Source of the DNA: JBBDRJ01 sp963766295
Lineage (GTDB): Bacteria; Actinomycetota; JAICYB01
Assembly (NCBI GenBank): GCA_963766295.1
Contig: CAVXYW010000001.1
Coordinates: forward strand, 1-64,000
DNA: 64,000 nucleotides
Direction: 5' to 3'
Each line of letters begins with the position of its first letter. The first letter of the stretch is position 1. Below the pieces are notes generated by a model. It was not told the DNA's origin and searched no databases. It worked only from the letters and a program-made list of their open reading frames with translations. This document shows positions 34,931 to 42,739 of this stretch, in pieces. Made by a program: the position numbers and the translations under genes.

Positions 34931-35865
34931 CGTGTCCCCATCTCTTCGGCGAACCAAGACACGGTACGCCGTAAGCCCTCTTCGAGGGAAACAACAGGCT
35001 CCCAGCCGAGAACCCGCCGAGCAAGGCTGATGTCGGGGCAGCGCACCGTGGGGTCATCGGGCGGACGGGGACCGAACTCGATGGGCGAAGGGCTGTTCGT
35101 TATGTCCACGATGAGTTTCGCGAGCTCCAGAACGCTGAGCTCATGCGGATTGCCGATGTTCATCGGCCCCTTATGGTCGGATAGCGCAAGCCTCACGATG
35201 CCTTCGATCAGATCGTCGACATAGCAGAGCGAACGCGTTTGCGATCCGTCGCCGTGCACGACGAGAGGCTTGCCCTCCAGCGCCGCCGAGATGAAAGCGG
35301 GAGCGGCCCGTCCGTCGTCGCGGTCCATGAACGGACCGTAAGTGTTGAAGATGCGGACAAGCTTGGTGTCGACCCCGTGCTTGAGGTTGTAGGCCATGGC
35401 CATCGCTTCGGCGAAGCGCTTGCCCTCGTCGTAAACGCCGCGCGGACCTACGGGATTGACGTTCCCCCAGTAGTCCTCCGTCTGAGGGTGCACCAAGGGG
35501 TCTCCATAAACCTCTGAGGTTGAGGCGAGAAGGAATCGCGCGCCTTTCCCCTTCGCCAAGCCGAGCGCGTTGTGCGTACCCAACGAACCGACCTTGAGCG
35601 TCTGGATACCGAACTCGATGTAAGCGCGCGGTGAAGCAGGCGATGCGAAATGCAGGATGAGGTCTACATCGCCGGGGATGTCGATGAATTTCGTGACGTC
35701 CCGCTGGATGAACGTGAACGAGGGGTTGTCGGCAACGCGTTCGAGATTGCGTTGCGCGCCGGTGATGAAGTTATCCAAGCCAACGACCTCGTGGCCGTCA
35801 GCGAGGAAGCGAGCACAGAGATGGGAGCCGAGGAACCCCGCGCCCCCAGTGACAACTACCCTCAT
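34927..35865 (-). CDS. uxs: UDP-glucuronate decarboxylase / UDP-xylose synthase
   Basis: 312-residue extended SDR. N-terminal TGGAGFLGSHLC binds NAD; HFASPASP, STSEVYGDP and the catalytic Tyr-Lys in YDEGKRFAEA match UDP-xylose synthase closely; DGSQTRSLCYVDDLI and NIGNPHE complete the pattern. It decarboxylates UDP-glucuronate, the product of the next gene. ATG 35865 is the natural start; a longer frame reaches back through the hairpin at 35903 and is rejected. Product likely used in cell-surface glycans. Confidence 0.93.
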   Translation of the reverse strand: MRVVVTGGAGFLGSHLCARFLADGHEVVGLDNFITGAQRNLERVADNPSFTFIQRDVTKFIDIPGDVDLILHFASPASPRAYIEFGIQTLKVGSLGTHNALGLAKGKGARFLLASTSEVYGDPLVHPQTEDYWGNVNPVGPRGVYDEGKRFAEAMAMAYNLKHGVDTKLVRIFNTYGPFMDRDDGRAAPAFISAALEGKPLVVHGDGSQTRSLCYVDDLIEGIVRLALSDHKGPMNIGNPHELSVLELAKLIVDITNSPSPIEFGPRPPDDPTVRCPDISLARRVLGWEPVVSLEEGLRRTVSWFAEEMGTR

Positions 35866-35902
35866 CGAGCCGAGCCTACCGCGAGCGGAGCGAGCGGCAA
35901 AA

Positions 35903-35931
35903 GAGAACCCCGCAGGTTCTGCGAGGTTCTC
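35903..35931 (-). terminator. Hairpin after the SDR gene
   Basis: GAGAACC and GGTTCTC arms enclose a second small stem (CGCA/TGCG). It lies between the SDR stop (35934) and the UXS start (35865), so it probably ends SDR transcription. No T-run. Confidence 0.55.
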
Positions 35932-35933
35932 GT

Positions 35934-36710
35934 CTACCAATGACTGGCGGACGACCCACCGTCGACGGGCACCGAAGCGCCGGTCACGTAGGCAGACTGC
36001 TCCGAGCACAGGAACGCGACCACGGCGCCGAACTCCGCCGGCTGTCCGTAACGCTTGGCCGGGATCCCCTTCTCGGCCCCCGCTCGGATCTCCTCGATGG
36101 AACGGCCGCTCGCCTCGGCCGCCGCACGGTCCAGCGAAGCCACACGATCTGTGGCGATGCGACCGGGGAGTACACAGTTAACGGTGATGCCGTCGGCACC
36201 AACCTGCTTCGACAGAGATTTCGCGAACCCGTGCACCGCCATGCGCACCGAGTTCGAGAGGACGAGCATGGGGACCGGCTCGCGCACAACGCTCGAGGTG
36301 ACGAAAACGATCCGTCCCCATCCGTTCTCCTTCATGTGCGGGACGACAAGATGCGCCAAGCGCACCATCGGCTTCACGAGCAGATCGAGCGCTCCGTCGT
36401 AAGCATCGGCACCGGTATCAAGAGCGGTGCCCGGCGTCGGGCCACCGGTAGACCCAACGAGTATGTCGATGCGGCCGAAGGCCTCTAGCGTCGCATCGAC
36501 GATGCGCTGCGGAGCGTCGGATTCGCTGATGTCCGCTTCCAAGCCGATCGCTTTGGGAAGCGCCACAGCTTCGTCACGCGCGAGGTCACCTCGTCGCCCG
36601 ACTATCGCAACGGCTGCACCCTCGGCAGCGAGGGCTTTGGCGCTCGCCAACCCGAGCCCGGACGTTGCTCCGGTAACTAGAGCAGTCCTTCCTTCGAGTC
36701 CTAGGTCCAC
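35934..36710 (-). CDS. SDR family protein lacking the usual catalytic Tyr and Lys
   Basis: 258 residues with the SDR cofactor motif TGATSGLG and a C-terminal AYVTGASVPVDGG. The catalytic Ser region reads VTSSVVREP, but the expected YxxxK is LSNSV, so the general-base Tyr and the Lys are absent, as in one FabG-like SDR branch with an LSN motif. GTG 36710 puts the N-terminus right (VDLGLEGRTALVTG); the longer frame adds non-family sequence. Reaction unknown, possibly a different proton relay. Confidence 0.85.
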   Translation of the reverse strand: MDLGLEGRTALVTGATSGLGLASAKALAAEGAAVAIVGRRGDLARDEAVALPKAIGLEADISESDAPQRIVDATLEAFGRIDILVGSTGGPTPGTALDTGADAYDGALDLLVKPMVRLAHLVVPHMKENGWGRIVFVTSSVVREPVPMLVLSNSVRMAVHGFAKSLSKQVGADGITVNCVLPGRIATDRVASLDRAAAEASGRSIEEIRAGAEKGIPAKRYGQPAEFGAVVAFLCSEQSAYVTGASVPVDGGSSASHW

Positions 36711-36729
36711 CTGAGAAGTATTGCGCGCG

Positions 36730-38475
36730 TCAGCCGGCGGCTTGGATCGGTCCGATGTGGCGTACGGTCTCGGCTTCACCGGATTCTCTTGGCCGAGGCG
36801 CCGACGCACCCTCGACGATGCGCAGGACCTCCTCGAGTGAGGTGACGCCGCTGCGAACCTTCTCGAAGCCGTCCTCGCGAAGCGTCCGCATCCCCTGCGA
36901 CAAGGCAAGACGGCGGATGTCGTCGGACGATCGCCTCTCGACCGCCATTAACTCGATCTCTTCGGTGACCGTCATGAGCTCGAAAAGAGCTAGACGTCCC
37001 CGGTAACCCGTACCGGAGCAGTGGTTGCAACCGACGGGTCTGTACAGCACTTGCCCATCGGTTACACCAACATCGCCGGCGACCTCGGGTGGAGGAACGT
37101 ATTCCTGCCGGCAGCGCAGACAGAGCTTGCGGATGAGCCGCTGGGCCAACACGCATTCCAGAGCCGATGCAACCAGGAATGGTTCGACGCCCATCTCGAT
37201 CAATCGCGTGAGGGCCGACGGCGCATCGTTGGTGTGCAGCGTCGATAGAACGAGGTGACCGGTCATCGCGGCCTCGATCGCGATCTTTGCCGTTTCGGAG
37301 TCACGGATCTCACCGACCATTAGGACATCAGGGTCCGAGCGGAGGATCGACCGGAGTGCGGTGGCGAACGTCAGCTTGATCTTGGGATTCACATGGATCT
37401 GACTGACACCCGGCAAGCGGAACTCAACCGGATCCTCGACTGTGATGATCTTGCGAGACGTCTCGTTCACAACACTCAGCGTCGAGTAGAGCGTCGTCGA
37501 CTTTCCCGATCCTGTAGGGCCGACAACGAGGATCGCGCCGTACGGCTTGCGGAAAGCCTGTTCGAATCGCTCGAGATCCTGTTCAAGGAAGCCAAGCTCG
37601 ACCAAGCCGAGCAAGGAAGACGAGCGGTCGAGGATCCGGAGGATCACTTCCTCGCCCCACACAGAAGGCACCGTTGTTACACGGAGGTCGATGGGGTTTC
37701 CCGCAACAACAACGGTCATGCGGCCGTCCTGCGGGATCCGCTTCTCGGAGATGTCCAGCTCGGCCATGATCTTGATCCGCGATGCAACACCGGCATGTAG
37801 AGAGCGTGGGATGCGCATCGCTTCGTGAAGCACTCCGTCAAGACGGAAACGAACGCGCACATCGCGGTCTTGGGGCTCGATGTGCAAGTCGGAAGCGCGC
37901 TGGTGAACGGCCTGCGCAATCATCTGGTTGATCGCCCTAACTATGGGCGCGTCCTCGGCCGAGTCGTACTCGAGCTGATGCTGCTCTTCCTCCTCGGGAA
38001 GAGCCTCTTCGAGCAGAGACTCGGCGGAACGCTCGAGACCCCCCATCTGCATCCAGACGTCGTGGATGGCTCCCGCTTCGGCCAGCACGAGCTTCAGGTC
38101 GCGGCCGCTCACCGTTCGAAGGTCGTCGATCGCGATCACATTCGAGGGGTCGGAGATCGCAACCACGAGCCACGGTCCATCGAAGTGGATCGGCAGCACA
38201 CCATGACGGCGTGCAAGCGCTTCCGGAACCGAGTTGACCGCAGCGAGATCGATATCGCACTCGACTAGGTCGACGAAGGGGAGCTCGAGCCCCCCTGGTA
38301 CGCGCACGCTCGGGAGGGTCTCGCGAATGACCTGACCGACCGTGCGGCCGGTCTTTGCCGCTTGTCCTAGCAATGCAGCGGCTTGTTCCAAGGTTATGTG
38401 GCCGGCCTCGACCATCAGTTCGAGAGCCGGCAGCGAATGCCGTCGCGCTGAGTTACGGGCAGCCGTTTCCGTCAT
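36730..38475 (-). CDS. GspE/PilB-type secretion or pilus-assembly ATPase
   Basis: 581 residues: an MshEN-type N-terminal domain (ITLEQAAALLGQAAKTG, LPSVRVPGGLELPFVDL), then the hexameric ATPase with RASDLHIEP, Walker A VGPTGSGKSTTLYS, Asp box ITVEDPVEF, Walker B DVLMVGEIRDSETA and His box LVLSTLHTNDA. A zinc site is formed by CLRCRQEYVP and CNHCSGTGYRGR. ATG 38475 has AGGAA nearby. No PilC, PilT, pilin or secretin gene is adjacent, so it is an orphan here. Confidence 0.92.
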   Translation of the reverse strand: MTETAARNSARRHSLPALELMVEAGHITLEQAAALLGQAAKTGRTVGQVIRETLPSVRVPGGLELPFVDLVECDIDLAAVNSVPEALARRHGVLPIHFDGPWLVVAISDPSNVIAIDDLRTVSGRDLKLVLAEAGAIHDVWMQMGGLERSAESLLEEALPEEEEQHQLEYDSAEDAPIVRAINQMIAQAVHQRASDLHIEPQDRDVRVRFRLDGVLHEAMRIPRSLHAGVASRIKIMAELDISEKRIPQDGRMTVVVAGNPIDLRVTTVPSVWGEEVILRILDRSSSLLGLVELGFLEQDLERFEQAFRKPYGAILVVGPTGSGKSTTLYSTLSVVNETSRKIITVEDPVEFRLPGVSQIHVNPKIKLTFATALRSILRSDPDVLMVGEIRDSETAKIAIEAAMTGHLVLSTLHTNDAPSALTRLIEMGVEPFLVASALECVLAQRLIRKLCLRCRQEYVPPPEVAGDVGVTDGQVLYRPVGCNHCSGTGYRGRLALFELMTVTEEIELMAVERRSSDDIRRLALSQGMRTLREDGFEKVRSGVTSLEEVLRIVEGASAPRPRESGEAETVRHIGPIQAAG

Positions 38476-38555
38476 AACCGTTCCTACGGGGTTAGGACTC
38501 TTCTCGGCATCCCTTCGGGCGAAGCCCATCACCCAAATGGGTGACGTCCAGCCGC

Positions 38556-39281
38556 TTAGCGAGCGTGCTTAGTCCAGTGCTCCTCTAGGAGCTGTGCGGT
38601 TTCGTCCGGGCGCTGCACAGGCCACCAGTGCCCGCACTCGGGCAGGGCCACGAACCGGCCACCGACGCGATCCGCGAGCACCTGGCCGAAGTTGGCCGGA
38701 ACGAACGGATCGTAATCGCCGAAAATTATCAGTGCCGGTCGCGCGTCACTGAGGTCGCGTTCCCACTCCGCACCGACGTTCACTGCCGACCGGTAGAGCC
38801 GAAGAATGCAGTCCTTCATGCGGTCGTCGATGAGCTGCGACGAGACTTTCGCGTACTCCTCCGGGATCCCGTAGCCCACGAAGCCGGGCACGAGCGCATC
38901 CGGGACGAAGGCCGTCATCACTTGTTCACCGACTTCGGGCGTCTGCCAGAGCTGTGCGGTTTCGTGCCAAACGTAGGTCGAGTCGAGGGGTCCGCCACCG
39001 GCCGCCCACGTCCGGATCAGGTCAGGACGAAGCGATGCGACTCGGTACGTCAGGATGGCGCCCCAGTCGTGCCCGACGAGATCGACAGGCTCCCCTATCT
39101 GTTCGAGCTCGGAGATCAGCCAATCGACATACGACTCCTTCGAGGCATTGAAGCCGGCAGGGACATCACTGTCGAAACCGGGCAGCGACAATGCGACGGT
39201 GTCGTCCCGCGCGAGCCGAGCGATGACGGTGTCCCACAATCGGTGCGTGTCGGGAACTCCGTGGACGAAGATCGCCGGCAC
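38556..39281 (-). CDS. Alpha/beta hydrolase (haloalkane dehalogenase/epoxide hydrolase-like)
   Basis: 241 residues. Oxyanion HG (IFVHGVPDTHRLWD), nucleophile elbow LVGHDWGA, where the nucleophile is Asp as in haloalkane dehalogenases and epoxide hydrolases, acid FGDYDPFVP, and His in PECGHWWPVQRPDE. Exact substrate not decidable. It begins five bases before the end of the next hydrolase gene on the same strand and probably shares its transcript. Cytoplasmic. Confidence 0.88.
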   Translation of the reverse strand: MPAIFVHGVPDTHRLWDTVIARLARDDTVALSLPGFDSDVPAGFNASKESYVDWLISELEQIGEPVDLVGHDWGAILTYRVASLRPDLIRTWAAGGGPLDSTYVWHETAQLWQTPEVGEQVMTAFVPDALVPGFVGYGIPEEYAKVSSQLIDDRMKDCILRLYRSAVNVGAEWERDLSDARPALIIFGDYDPFVPANFGQVLADRVGGRFVALPECGHWWPVQRPDETAQLLEEHWTKHAR

Positions 39282-39286
39282 CGGAC

Positions 39287-40090
39287 CTATCCCCCGCCGG
39301 CTTCGGAAGCGAGAAGCTTCCTCCTGAATAGATCCAAGACCTGATCGAGCGCATCACGCGTTGGTTGTCCGGGTTCGTCCTTGAGTTCGTGGGTGAGCAC
39401 GGAATGCGCCGTTCGGGAGTGTCCCCACTGGTTTCCCGGGGACGAATCGATCTCGACGCCGACGAACGCATCGCCCAGTTCATCGCGCAACCGCTTGAAC
39501 CGCTCAGCCGGAACGATCCGGTCGGCCGTAAAGCGGAGACCCAGAACGCACAGGTCTTCATTCGCGCAACGGTGTCTCACCTTGGCGAGGTCTTCGTCGG
39601 ACAATCCGACGTCGCGCTTCAGGCTCTTGGTCAGCGCAAAAGGAAGGGACGGCTGGCTGAGGACCGGCGCGATGATCGTGTCGTCGACGGCCATGGCCAA
39701 CGCGAACCCTCCGGTGAAGCACATGCCGACGGCACCCACTCCCGGTCCACCGCACTTCGCATGCTCCTCGCGTGCAAGCGCGCGCAACCAATCGATAACG
39801 GGTGAAGTCCTGCGAGTTGCGAATGCAGCGAAGTCACGGGAGATACAAGCCGGGAGGATGCTCCTCACTCCATAACCGGCCGATACCGGCCTGCCGGGCT
39901 CACCGAACAAGTGTGGGAGTACCGCTGTGCACCCCAAGTTCACGATGCGGTCGGCGAACGTGACGACATCTGGCGTAATGCCCGGCATCTCAGCGATGAC
40001 GATCACTGCCGGGCCAGACCCTCGCCGGAAAACGACTCGCGTCTTGCCCTCGTGCGTAAAGCTCGTCCGCTCGAAGTTGTTCAATGTCAT
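39287..40090 (-). CDS. Dienelactone hydrolase family protein
   Basis: 267 residues of the DLH fold. Seen: VIVIAEMPGITPDVVTFADRIV, the Cys nucleophile elbow GAVGMCFTGGFAL, FTADRIVPAERF (acid) and the His in NQWGHSRTAH. DLH enzymes open lactones in aromatic degradation or act on other esters. It lies between an alpha/beta hydrolase and an NTF2-like gene in a compact minus-strand run, suggesting a small catabolic cluster of unknown substrate. Confidence 0.88.
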   Translation of the reverse strand: MTLNNFERTSFTHEGKTRVVFRRGSGPAVIVIAEMPGITPDVVTFADRIVNLGCTAVLPHLFGEPGRPVSAGYGVRSILPACISRDFAAFATRRTSPVIDWLRALAREEHAKCGGPGVGAVGMCFTGGFALAMAVDDTIIAPVLSQPSLPFALTKSLKRDVGLSDEDLAKVRHRCANEDLCVLGLRFTADRIVPAERFKRLRDELGDAFVGVEIDSSPGNQWGHSRTAHSVLTHELKDEPGQPTRDALDQVLDLFRRKLLASEAGGG

Positions 40091-40091
40091 G

Positions 40092-40487
40092 TCAGGGTGC
40101 GTAGCTCGACCGGCACTGGATCAGCCACCGTCCGTCCTGCTGCACGATCACATAAACGGCCGGATACACACCGATAACCGACCCGTCGGTGCGGTAACGC
40201 GTGAATTGCACGTCGAAGTGCACTTTGCCCTCACCCGTGTGGATGACGTTGCGGTGATCCCACTCGCTGTGATCCCAGCCAGCCTCGCGCAAAGCCGGGA
40301 TCGCGAGCTCCATCCGGGCAACGGCGTCTCCAAGTGTTTCCCAGAACAGGACGCGGCCACTGGCCAAGCGGACGTGCGGATATGCGAGCGTCGCGGCATG
40401 CCCGGCGGCGTCACAGGCGTTGAAGGTCGACAGGAATTCATCGGTAACGGCCATCGCGCCTTCGATGGCGGCTTCTGGGTCGGTCAC
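40092..40487 (-). CDS. NTF2-like (SnoaL-type) protein
   Basis: 131 residues with the NTF2 cone fold pattern: N-terminal helices (AVTDEFLSTFNACDAAGHAATL), YPHVRLASGRVLF, then strands GKVHFDVQFTRYRTDGSVIGVY and a closing QDGRWLIQCRS. Such proteins act as small isomerases, hydrolases or binding proteins. Stop is next to the DLH start and the gene is ten bases from the SRPBCC gene, all on one strand. Confidence 0.78.
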   Translation of the reverse strand: MTDPEAAIEGAMAVTDEFLSTFNACDAAGHAATLAYPHVRLASGRVLFWETLGDAVARMELAIPALREAGWDHSEWDHRNVIHTGEGKVHFDVQFTRYRTDGSVIGVYPAVYVIVQQDGRWLIQCRSSYAP

Positions 40488-40497
40488 GGCCGCGTTG

Positions 40498-40905
40498 CTA
40501 CCCGGAAACTGTTTTGGTCATTCCGTCCAAGCCGCCGTTGTAAACCATCTCGATGATGGCCACGGCGTTTTCCTCCGGTGTGCCATCGGGGACATCGAAC
40601 TCGCCCACCCATTCGACGACGCACTTGGAGTCGCCGGCTTTCTTCACGCTGAGCGTCGAGCGATAGTTCTCGACGGGCATCGGGCCCTCGGTGATGGCGT
40701 AGGAGTAGGACCGCTCACCGGCCTCGAGCAGCGTCTCGACCATCGCGTTCGGGCCGATCTTGAACGTCCGGCTCTTCCCGTCCTCCGACGCCTCGCTCGG
40801 CTCGAGTCCCTGAGCCCACTTGTGCATCCCATGGAAGTCGCCGATCAGGGCCCACATCTCGTCAGCCGGAACGTCGAACTCCCGTGTCTTTTCAACCTTG
40901 GTCAT
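40498..40905 (-). CDS. SRPBCC (START-like) family protein
   Basis: 135 residues of the helix-grip polyketide cyclase/dehydrase and lipid-transport fold: FDVPADEMWALIGDFHGMHKW, a run of long strands, and a C-terminal helix ENAVAIIEMVYNGGLDGM. These bind a hydrophobic small ligand. A strong AAAGGAGAA site precedes ATG 40905. Divergent from the wax ester/DGAT gene with a 66-bp gap that must hold both promoters. Confidence 0.85.
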   Translation of the reverse strand: MTKVEKTREFDVPADEMWALIGDFHGMHKWAQGLEPSEASEDGKSRTFKIGPNAMVETLLEAGERSYSYAITEGPMPVENYRSTLSVKKAGDSKCVVEWVGEFDVPDGTPEENAVAIIEMVYNGGLDGMTKTVSG

Positions 40906-40971
40906 GCCTTCTCCTTTGGTAGTCCTGAATGAAGCCCACGTAGCCTAGAGGTTCGAGGGGGGAGGCCCGCA

Positions 40972-42366
40972 ATGAGCGGCGACCGTTTGAGTCCGCTTGA
41001 TTCGTCTTTCCTTCATGTCGAGGACGACGTGAGCCACATGCACATAGCGTCTGTGGCCATCTTCGAAGGTCCGCAGCCGCCGTTCGCAGACGTCGTTTCG
41101 ATGGTGCACGGAAAACTTCCTTTGGTACCGCGCTACAGACAGATCGTCTCCTTCGTGCCGTTCGATCTGGGGCGGCCGGTCTGGGTGGACGACCCGCACT
41201 TCAACATCGAGTACCACCTCCGACAAACGGCGCTGCCTCAACCGGGCGGTGAAGCAGAGCTTCGAAAGCTCGTTGGACGAGTCATGTCGCAGCAGCTCGA
41301 TCGATCCAAACCTCTGTGGGAGATCTGGGTCGTCCAGGGTCTGGAGGACGGCCGTTGGGCGATGATGTCGAAAACGCATCACTGCATGGTGGACGGTGTC
41401 TCTGGAACCGATCTTCTGGCGGTAACGCTCGATGTTTCGCCAGAGGGATCCGATCCGGTCCCCGACCACTGGCAGCCGCAAGCTCCGCCCAGTCGCGCAA
41501 GCCTGGCCGCTACGGCCATCTCCGAAAGGGCCCGCAGTCCTTACGAGCTGGTCCGAAGCCTTCGTAGCGCCACAAGATTGCCTCGCCAGACCTTCGGAGC
41601 GCTCACGGACATAGCCAAGGGATTGCGCGCCATGGCCGGGCTCATAACGCCGACCGAACCGTCGAGCCTGAACGGGCCCATCGGCCCTCATCGCCGGTGG
41701 GACTGGGCCTCGACGACCGTCGACGACATCAAACGGGTACGGAAGGCGACGGGCGCTACCTTCAACGATGTCGTTCTCGCGGCGGCAACCAGAGGGTTCC
41801 GCGACCTGCTCCTTTCGCGTGGAGAGTCGGTGGATCGGGCCGTCCGGACATTGGTTCCGGTATCCGTGAGACCACGCGACACCTCCGGCCGTGCCGTCGG
41901 CGATGGCACGTTCGAGAACAAGGTGTCGGCGATGTTCGCAGAGCTTCCCGTCGGCATAGAAGATCCGCTCGAGCGGCTGGGCAACATCTCGTTGCAGATG
42001 GCGGGACTGAAGGAGTCGAAGCAGGCCGTTGCCGGCGAAGCGCTCACCGCCTTGTCGGGCTTCGGTCCGCCGATGCTTCTCGCCCTCGGAACGAGGATCG
42101 CAACTCGCGTCCCTCAGCGGAACATCAACACCGTAACTACGAACGTGCCGGGCCCCCAGATGCCGTTGTATGCGGCCGGCCGGCGGATGCTCAAGGCCTA
42201 TCCATACGTCCCGCTCGCCGGATCGGTGCGGGTCGGTGTCGCGATCTTCTCTTACGACGGCCAGGTCAACTTCGGCGTGACCGGCGATTACGACACGGCA
42301 CCGGACATAGATGTCCTGTGCCGCGGAATCGAGGACGGAATGACGGAGCTTCTGAACGTCTCCTGA
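40972..42366 (+). CDS. Wax ester synthase/diacylglycerol acyltransferase (WS/DGAT)
   Basis: 464 residues. N-terminal LSPLDSSFLHVEDDVSHMHI, catalytic HHCMVDGVSG (HHxxxDG, ~133-139), NDVVLAAATRGFRDLL, VPVSVRP and the closing NVPGPQMPLYAAGRRM are all present, so the enzyme should be active. It joins an acyl-CoA to diacylglycerol or a fatty alcohol at the membrane face, making storage lipid. GGGAGG precedes ATG 40972. Confidence 0.95.
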   Translation: MSGDRLSPLDSSFLHVEDDVSHMHIASVAIFEGPQPPFADVVSMVHGKLPLVPRYRQIVSFVPFDLGRPVWVDDPHFNIEYHLRQTALPQPGGEAELRKLVGRVMSQQLDRSKPLWEIWVVQGLEDGRWAMMSKTHHCMVDGVSGTDLLAVTLDVSPEGSDPVPDHWQPQAPPSRASLAATAISERARSPYELVRSLRSATRLPRQTFGALTDIAKGLRAMAGLITPTEPSSLNGPIGPHRRWDWASTTVDDIKRVRKATGATFNDVVLAAATRGFRDLLLSRGESVDRAVRTLVPVSVRPRDTSGRAVGDGTFENKVSAMFAELPVGIEDPLERLGNISLQMAGLKESKQAVAGEALTALSGFGPPMLLALGTRIATRVPQRNINTVTTNVPGPQMPLYAAGRRMLKAYPYVPLAGSVRVGVAIFSYDGQVNFGVTGDYDTAPDIDVLCRGIEDGMTELLNVS

Positions 42367-42419
42367 GCGCCGTCACACAACTGCAATACGCAGGGACGTA
42401 ATCCACAGGTTTTCCCTCT

Positions 42420-42690
42420 AGCGTTCCACAGCCAACCGGCTGTAAGTTTCGCGAGAACTCGACGGAAGCACCTCGGATCCGGACCCGGAAACGGCAAAGG
42501 CGCAAGCCGGAGTCGCCAAGGGAAAGGCGATCAGATGGAACGCCCGTCGAGCCCGGTAGGACCTTCGGGACCTACCAGGCCGGTTAGCACGGAAGAAGGG
42601 GAAGGGACGCGAAGGAGGGCCGGACGAAGGAGCTTGCTCCCTAGTCTGCAATCCCTAGCGAACCGGAAAACTTCGACCTAACTACCGACC
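42420..42690 (+). ncRNA. Candidate structured non-coding RNA or structured 3' UTR
   Basis: Visible pairs: ACAGCC/GGCTGT (42428-42443); a long-range stem CTCGACGG (42458-42465) with CCGTCGAG (42544-42551); inside it TCGCC/GGCGA (42513-42530); GGTAGG/CCTACC with a UUCG loop (42555-42576); GGAGC/GCTCC (42629-42640). A purine-rich unpaired stretch lies at ~42590-42625. It does not match any riboswitch, RNase P, tmRNA or SRP core I know. Strand is assumed plus because the terminator lies at this end; the minus strand cannot be excluded. Confidence 0.45.
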
Positions 42691-42730
42691 AAAGAGAAGG
42701 CCCCGGTGCAAACCGGGGTCTTTCTCTTTT
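42691..42730. terminator. Bidirectional intrinsic terminator between WS/DGAT and purT
   Basis: AAAGAGAAGG, a CCCCGGT..ACCGGGG stem-loop and TCTTTCTCTTTT: G/C stem flanked by A-rich and T-rich tracts on either side, so it works in both directions. Confidence 0.9.
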
Positions 42731-42739
42731 GTGCGATTC

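Larger units (their letters stand above)
42367..42739. other. 373-bp gene-free gap between convergent genes with a string of hairpins
   Basis: No credible coding frame. Left to right it holds several stem-loops (see the ncRNA candidate) and ends in a terminator. Both flanking genes read toward it. Confidence 0.8.

Noticed and set aside
42480..42560. Possible cyclic-di-GMP riboswitch because of a GGCAAAGGCGCAAGCC-like segment.
   Set aside because: The conserved GEMM core and its receptor spacing are not there, and no downstream gene on that strand is close enough to control.
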